Assembly: GCF_041381155.1 (NCBI RefSeq)
Contig: NC_091137.1
Location: forward strand, 16,239,765-16,303,764
Direction of reading: 5' to 3'
Source of the DNA: Argopecten irradians
Taxonomy: Eukaryota > Mollusca > Bivalvia > Pectinida > Pectinidae
DNA: 64,000 nucleotides
Shown here: positions 58,506 to 64,000 of the stretch, in pieces
Layout: each line of letters opens with the position of its first letter
Position numbering within the stretch: the first letter of the stretch is position 1
The notes under the pieces: model-generated
Databases searched by the model: none
The model's input: the letters and a program-made list of their open reading frames with translations, nothing else
What the model was told of the DNA's origin: nothing
Position numbers and translations under genes: made by a program

Positions 58506-58809
58506 TAATTTAAAAAATCTATTCAAATTAATCCTTATAATTCAATTTACTAAAGATAATCTCTTCAATATTCAAAATTCATTTTGGGACTCTCTTGTCT
58601 ATGAAATAATTACGCCGTCATCTCAGCCAATCAGAATCAACGTTACAAACGACGACGCCATTTTTTTCCTGTATGGGCTGATACATGTAGCGTAAATTTT
58701 TAAGCCAATGAAAATGCTCGCAACAAGCAAAATTGAAATATAAATGTATATATATGCTAGGGTCTCTTTATATCTTCGAGGTCGAAGACTTTGGAAAAGG
58801 AGAGAGGAG

Positions 58810-58923
58810 CGTAGCGGGATTTGACTGAATCGATCATCGATGACCAGGTAGCTAGCTCAGCAGTAGAGCGTTCGGCTATAGTGTTCGGAGGTCTCGGGTT
58901 CGAATCTCGGTCTAGCCGCTACA
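58810..58923 (+). mobile_element. tRNA-containing element with inverted termini, copy 2
   Basis: Starts CGTAGCGG and ends CCGCTACA, with the leader TCGATCATCGATGACCAGG as in copy 1 (5181-5290). The copies differ by several substitutions and a small insertion in the D arm. Confidence 0.65.
58842..58914 (+). tRNA. tRNA-like pseudogene within the element
   Basis: The T arm and B box (TCGGGTTCGAATCTCGG) are intact. The D arm is altered to AGCTAGCTCAGCAGTAGAGC and the anticodon arm TTCGGCTATAGTGTTCGGA folds poorly. Not expected to be a functional tRNA. Confidence 0.3.
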
Positions 58924-60916
58924 TTTCCTACTCTCCTGTTGGTCAAAGTAATAAAGAACTTCAACTTTAATTGGTAGACATACAAAAAGACGAGTCACAA
59001 TTCATATAATCGGGGTTATATTTATTTAAATCGAGAAACACTTATATCATGAATATTAAAAAAATACGCTCAATTTTTTTTATCTTTCTTCTCCATTTAC
59101 GGCCATAAATATCACAGAAACAACAACGGAAACGCAGATTGCTGGAATAGGGAAGCTATTGTAAGACAATGACACGAAGCAAATATTAAATGGATGAAGA
59201 AGACATTCTTATTAAAATAAAATGAATACCGAGATTATGCGCCCGCCATAGGAACCAAATCTAGAAAAATGTGGCAACAAGCAATGATAGTCAACAGGGC
59301 AGAAATGGTTTGAGTCAAAGAGATATTTTATTTTTTAACATAACATCTGTTAGAAGACGTAGATTTGCTGCGGTAATGGAAACAAAGGAACAATGGACGA
59401 AGAAGGAAAGCAAACAGCATAAAGCAAAAGGAGGGGCAAAATTGATCAAGCTACGACAATTCTCATACCAAAAATTGACAATGGGGTTTTTCATATAGCC
59501 CAATGATTGATGAGATATGGAGAGAAATACTATTTACCTATAAATTGTTCCATGCAAACATATACCTCGATGGTCTCGTTTACCGTCACAAATACATGCC
59601 TCCTTACGGATGTGCATAATGTCAACAATGTTTCTCAAACGGCCTTTTGCTCTGTTTACTATCAGTGCTTACCTTGTAAACAATATCCATTGGTTCTTGT
59701 TCACATTTTAGTCAGCATTCCCCGGATGACATTGTGTGTGATAAGGCCCTTAAACAACTCATTTAAAATTAAGCTTGACAAATACTTTGAAAACAAGACT
59801 TAGTATATGATGTTTTTAGATAAGTACAACAAATATATTTAAAATGGATGAAACATTGAAAAAAAAGTATGACAATATTTGAAAATGAAGTATGATTGTA
59901 AAAGAATGAGAGAGTGTAGAATGAGAAATATGTGTAAAATGCGAGGACGAAAATGATGTAAAAATATAAGTTATTATTTCTATCGATATATTAGCGCGAA
60001 AAAAACGTATGTTGAATGAAAGACGTGTTTGTGACAAAATGGTTATAAAATATTTTATGTAAAAAGACAATGTATTACATGTTGTATATACATGTATGAT
60101 AATAAAACAGTATAAAAATAGCGATAGCTATTGAATGAAAGATGAGTAAGAAGGTTTACCATGTACAAGCTGTTAATATGTAAAAATGTTTTATGACCTA
60201 AAATAAAAAAAAATACCACGATTTCCAAGCTAGAAAGCGATAACAAAGCACCCATCAAAGCATTGATGTAGCCCGGAAAATTCCCAGATGACAAAATTGA
60301 TGGCATACGTAAATGTTTTCTAGGATGTAGCGGTAGAGGAGCTAACGGCCTTAGAGAAAGAAGAATCATCAGCAAACATCACGGATACCAATATGGATAA
60401 CCTCAAACGTTTTTATCACTTTTACAAGCAGACAATGAACTTTAATATATGAAATACTAAATCAATAACTTCGTACATTTTTTTTCGTGGAATTTGCAAT
60501 GTTTTATAGATGTAAATAGAACACAATTTTACATACTGAGAAAATATTGTTTTGTCTTTCAAGTCGATAACGCTTCATGTAGTTGCTATAGAAACATAAG
60601 GGCTTGGTTATTTGATAACAGAAATAGGTTCCAAACCATGTAGCACATTTTGTCAAAAGTTATATAAGCTACATAACAATTTACGAGTGCACAATTATAT
60701 CCAAGGGTAATACCGATGTTTAAACACGTTTCATCAACTTAGATCACAGGTACTTGGCAATATTCTCTGAAGTAATATATATATTACCAAGTCATGCTGT
60801 CAGATTATATTTTTATCAAGTGCCCGTGCCTAGATACATTGAACTACACCTCATAAGTACTGTCATCTTTGTATTTCTAATTATACCACTCATCATTTTA
60901 TAGCAGTGCAATATTA
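58924..60916. other. Intergenic, no supportable gene
   Basis: Short open frames at 59271-59498 and 59507-59803 lack splice context and family signatures. On the - strand around 60310-60380 a frame reads MFADDSSFSKAVSSS, reminiscent of a reverse-transcriptase FxDD motif, but too little surrounds it to call a LINE. Confidence 0.4.
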
Positions 60917-61616
60917 CAGGGTGTCCCATAAATTATGTTGTAAACACTTTCAAAGGTCATAATTTTCTTTAATACAGCACGTAAAGCACCAGGACTTCAT
61001 CTCCAAAAAGCCTGCAATCATAAAATTTAATATTTTGAATAACAAACAGATTTACAAACAAATTTAGGTAATCTTAGCAACGATTTTCTTTAAAGACACA
61101 TTTTTGAAAAATGCTCAAAACGACGCTATCGTTGATATTTGAGCATTTGAACACTAGCATTTAAGATTTGTTCTTATTCTACAATGCCTAATTAATGCAT
61201 TGGACCACAGGCGTTTGTAATTTCTATATGATTCGATCCGAGTTTTGATTATCATTAATATTCATTATATATTACAAACGCCTGTGGTTGGACACTATTT
61301 TCTGGTGTTGGTGATTATTTTCTGTATTTCTGGTAGCACTCACAAAGAATTGAGTTGTTGAGTACTGGGTCATTACATGACCAACAACACTGTTTTACAA
61401 AGTATAACACATTTCACAGTTTCTGTATAATGCCCTCTTGACGTGCCAATATCTTAGAAATAATGACGTCATTGTAACGTCAATGGTTTTCAGCAAAAAC
61501 CAAATTACAAAACGTTTGACTGTATGTCTTCATATACCTAAATATCTTTTTTGTTGTTCATGTATGTCAAAAGTAATACCATTTTGAAAGTGTAACTTGA
61601 TTTATGGGACACCCTG
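60917..61616. mobile_element. Tc1/mariner-like MITE, 700 bp, TA target duplication
   Basis: The termini CAGGGTGTCCCATAAAT and its exact inverse lie between TA (60915-60916) and TA (61617-61618). No transposase frame, so non-autonomous. It carries an internal CRE-like TGACGTCA and a nested hairpin at 61204-61288. Confidence 0.75.
61204..61288. repeat. Perfect 18-bp hairpin nested in the mariner-like MITE
   Basis: ACCACAGGCGTTTGTAAT at 61204-61221 and its exact reverse complement at 61271-61288, with an AT-rich 49-base loop. May be a smaller MITE inserted into the larger one. Confidence 0.7.
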
Positions 61617-62361
61617 TATAAACACTCATGCTTCTTGTTGATTTGCAGTTAATCCCTATATGTCAGTCAATGTTTAAGGTGACGGCCAATTTTTGTAATA
61701 TGTCACTTACTTACAAGTGATGAAAGTTGGAATACGTGGGTATACAATTAGTATACAGTTATTTGGTATTTTCATTTCAATAACACAACTCAAAATACTA
61801 TGTGCTATTTCACCCGACACTGAGGGAGATCATATATTCATAACCTGCTAACTAGTTTTTGTTTTGAAATCATAATGAATGGAATAATCTGAATATTCTA
61901 TGGCAACATTATACTTTAGTAACTGGTAGCCCATATTGTTTTCCTCTTGTGGTCCAACGTTTTCTTTTTGGCTTGTAAAATTCCAATATAAAAACAACTA
62001 CATGTATATGGTATATCATGAAGTATGTTTATTGAAAAGAAATTGATTCTTATATGACAAAAGAAGTAGATACATTGATACAAATTATATATTTATGACC
62101 ATTTTATTTCAATTTAATCAGGATTGATATTGTCCAAACGAATCATTTGTAGCAAACAATCACAGAAGAATGTCACAATCGTTACAATGAGACCAACAAG
62201 TGTCGTATCTTGCATGGCTTATTTGTGTGTAATTCTCTGATTAATGGATTATAAATTTACTCTAATTTTCTATGATTGTATTCTGCGGTTACGACATATG
62301 AACAACACAACTTGGTTGTATAAATTACTGAAATGTCATTAAAACATCAGTTTACTAGAGT
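61617..62361. other. Intergenic or 3' UTR of the next gene, nothing recognised
   Basis: AT-rich. May include the 3' UTR of the minus-strand gene that ends at 62362. Confidence 0.4.
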
Positions 62362-62477
62362 TTACACAGTAAATGGACACGTATCTAGTATCTGTATGTC
62401 TGCGCAGCCGTAGAACTGCTCCTGTTGACCACATCCAATACAACAGTCATCCTTCCCATCACACCCCCAGCTGTTAC
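62362..62477 (-). CDS. Last exon of a probable AA15 lytic polysaccharide monooxygenase (partial)
   Basis: On the - strand an acceptor CCTCTTACAG is followed by codons for NSWGCDGKDDCCIGCGQQEQ and FYGCADIQILDTCPFTV and a TAA. The entering phase would complete a Gly codon (G|GT), giving GNSWG. The pattern GNxWG...GCGxQExFxxCADIxI is the C-terminal signature of AA15 (chitin-binding type-4 / LPMO_10) proteins of arthropods and molluscs, secreted copper enzymes that oxidatively cleave chitin or cellulose. The copper-binding His exons and signal peptide must lie beyond the right edge; none is visible between here and 64000. Identification rests on 38 residues, with a Cys-rich insert (CDGKDDCC). Confidence 0.6.
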
Positions 62478-63887
62478 CTGTAAGAGGATTGGTGTATCAT
62501 ACACAAAGATAACAAATACTGTTAGTCTGATGTAATGGTATGTTAAAATTATTCCATTTCAACTAAATTTATCATTGACATAATTGGTCACAATAAGTTT
62601 AAATCCACATGTTAGTGTAGCCAAGGACGTATATGAGATCACTTATAAATCCTTGGTGTAGCGATCAGATTTGGAAAACATCATGGTTTCTTGCTACCTT
62701 AGGCCATGGCACTAAAATAATGTAACCTTGGGTTAACTACCAGACAATGTTGGAAAATACAGAAATTATTGCTATTATACATTATGCGAATACTATGTTT
62801 TCTATATCACTGGATATAATGTTCCTGGTAAATTGTTGTGCTGGATTCACTTTCATTGTTGAAGATAATAAAACATGATAATATGATAACAATTCTGGGT
62901 AAATAGTTGACCTTGGTAGATACTTTGCAATCGGTTTTCAATGTGATATGATATCATGAGTTTTGCAATGTAAAATTCAATTTACATATCTAAAACATCT
63001 AAAATATCCGTTCAAAAGTATGATACATGTACATATTTTGACTGTATTACTCAACTTGTTTTCAATTAAGCAGATTTAAGAGTATATTCCCGTTTCAATA
63101 TACTACTATTAAACTAACGGAAGTATATTTTTTTACCTGGGATACAATAAAAATATTTGATCATCAAGTAAACCTGGGTGCTCATCAGTATATGACCGAC
63201 CGTCGCGGCTGGTCATAGCACTTGCATAATCATACATAATGATTATGCTTAGTTTACACTTAAAATATAATGTCCAATCCATACTGCCAGTTCCTCATAT
63301 TTATTACTTAGGGTTCCACAATTTTACATCAGCATCTCACATTCACCAATTACACTCCATGTATAAATATATATTCCAATGGGCTTACTATAACCTTTTG
63401 TCACTTCTAGAACTTCTCTAACTACTAGTCTAGATTTTGGGCTCTAAGACCCTACTATACAAGTCCCTGCCACACCTGGTAGAAGACACCCTAATCAGAC
63501 TCCCTAAGGATCTCTAGGTTTTGCCTGACAGGCCTAGTCTGTGTTTCTTATACATCTTTATCCTAATATATTAATGAAACCATATAGTACACAACCGATA
63601 TAAAGGTTGCAAATTAAAGATAACTTTATCTTCTTTCTAATGATATAGAAAATATATAGAACTATTATTAATTACAAATGTTACATTAGAAATACTGACT
63701 TTCACATACTAAACATTACTGTAAAAGCTATACAGCTTCCAAACTATACTGCCTATTGAATTGTAACTCAGTATATCAATAATACACATCTTGCTGTATC
63801 CAATGCTTAGTAAATTACATTATTCACTATTATAATTCTTTACTTATTACTTGTTTTAAATATATAAAACAAACACATTTATTTTAG
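62478..63887. other. Intron or intergenic DNA, with one GC-richer decayed patch
   Basis: Mostly AT-rich. About 63430-63560 is GC-richer (CTAAGACCCTACTATACAAG, CCACACCTGGTAGAAGACAC) and looks like an old dispersed repeat; no frame is open through it. Confidence 0.4.
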
Positions 63888-64000
63888 CTCTTCCTGAGAC
63901 CTGCTATCATGTGGTCACCACGGGGGTCAACCCTTCCCTTCAGCCAGGGGTACTGACTCAGCATGGTCCCTCTATCCTGACACTACACAGTGGACAGTCT
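63888..64000 (+). CDS. Candidate partial exon at the right edge, unrecognised
   Basis: After an acceptor-like TTTATTTTAG, one frame stays open to the window end: LPETCYHVVTTGVNPSLQ then PGVLTQHGPSILTLHSGQS. The segment is distinctly GC-richer than the AT-rich DNA before it, as exons here are. I do not recognise a family. It could equally be part of a repeat, and it lies where an intron of the minus-strand LPMO-like gene is expected. Confidence 0.3.

Noticed and set aside
59271..59803. Two small plus-strand frames (75 and 98 codons)
   Set aside because: No splice context, domain or repeat support; their length is within chance expectation for this much sequence.
60055..60380. LINE reverse-transcriptase fragment (MFADDSSFS on the - strand)
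   Set aside because: Only about 15 residues resemble an RT motif, flanking residues do not follow the RT pattern and a stop follows closely.

Overview
The window looks like nuclear DNA of a marine mollusc, most likely a bivalve. The basis is spliced animal genes with GT-AG introns, AT-rich non-coding DNA, frequent TACATGTA-type motifs, and interspersed repeats of the kind I associate with bivalve genomes. The species call is inference; the split-gene structure is seen directly.

Two genes are reconstructed in full. On the + strand, 12 coding exons between 6031 and 24655 join in frame into a 951-residue double-BTB protein that I recognise as BTBD8. On the - strand, four exons between 56244 and 52895 encode a 397-residue CDK9, the kinase of P-TEFb. 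The two genes converge. The rest of the coding content is partial: an SGNH-hydrolase-like ORF inside a transposon-like insertion (57419-57865, -), the last exon of a probable AA15 lytic polysaccharide monooxygenase (62362-62477, -), and a weak candidate exon at the right edge (63888-64000, +).

Most of the window is repeats. A 63-bp satellite runs from about 29354 to 50367 (some 333 near-identical units) between the two convergent genes. A second array of 51-53 bp units fills about 9362-15932 and resumes at 16673-16770. Its unit is the 3' splice site of BTBD8 exon 4 plus the first 24 bases of that exon, so the intron holds roughly 125 copies of its own acceptor. Three Helentron/HINE-like elements with tandem cores sit in BTBD8 introns (7097-8660, 18146-18589, 19548-20515); one is flanked by an exact 17-bp direct repeat.

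The flanks carry fold-back MITEs (3590-3939, 4174-4476, 6283-6451, 26994-27356, 54950-55521, 58414-58505, 60917-61616), two copies of a tRNA-containing element with inverted termini (5181-5290, 58810-58923), and a snap-back tRNA-Lys 3' half with an encoded CCA (5314-5369). The strongest candidate for something undescribed is the splice-acceptor array in BTBD8 intron 3. Next come the tRNA-Lys snap-back module, the direct-repeat-flanked HINE-like element and the SGNH insertion with 23-bp flanking repeats.
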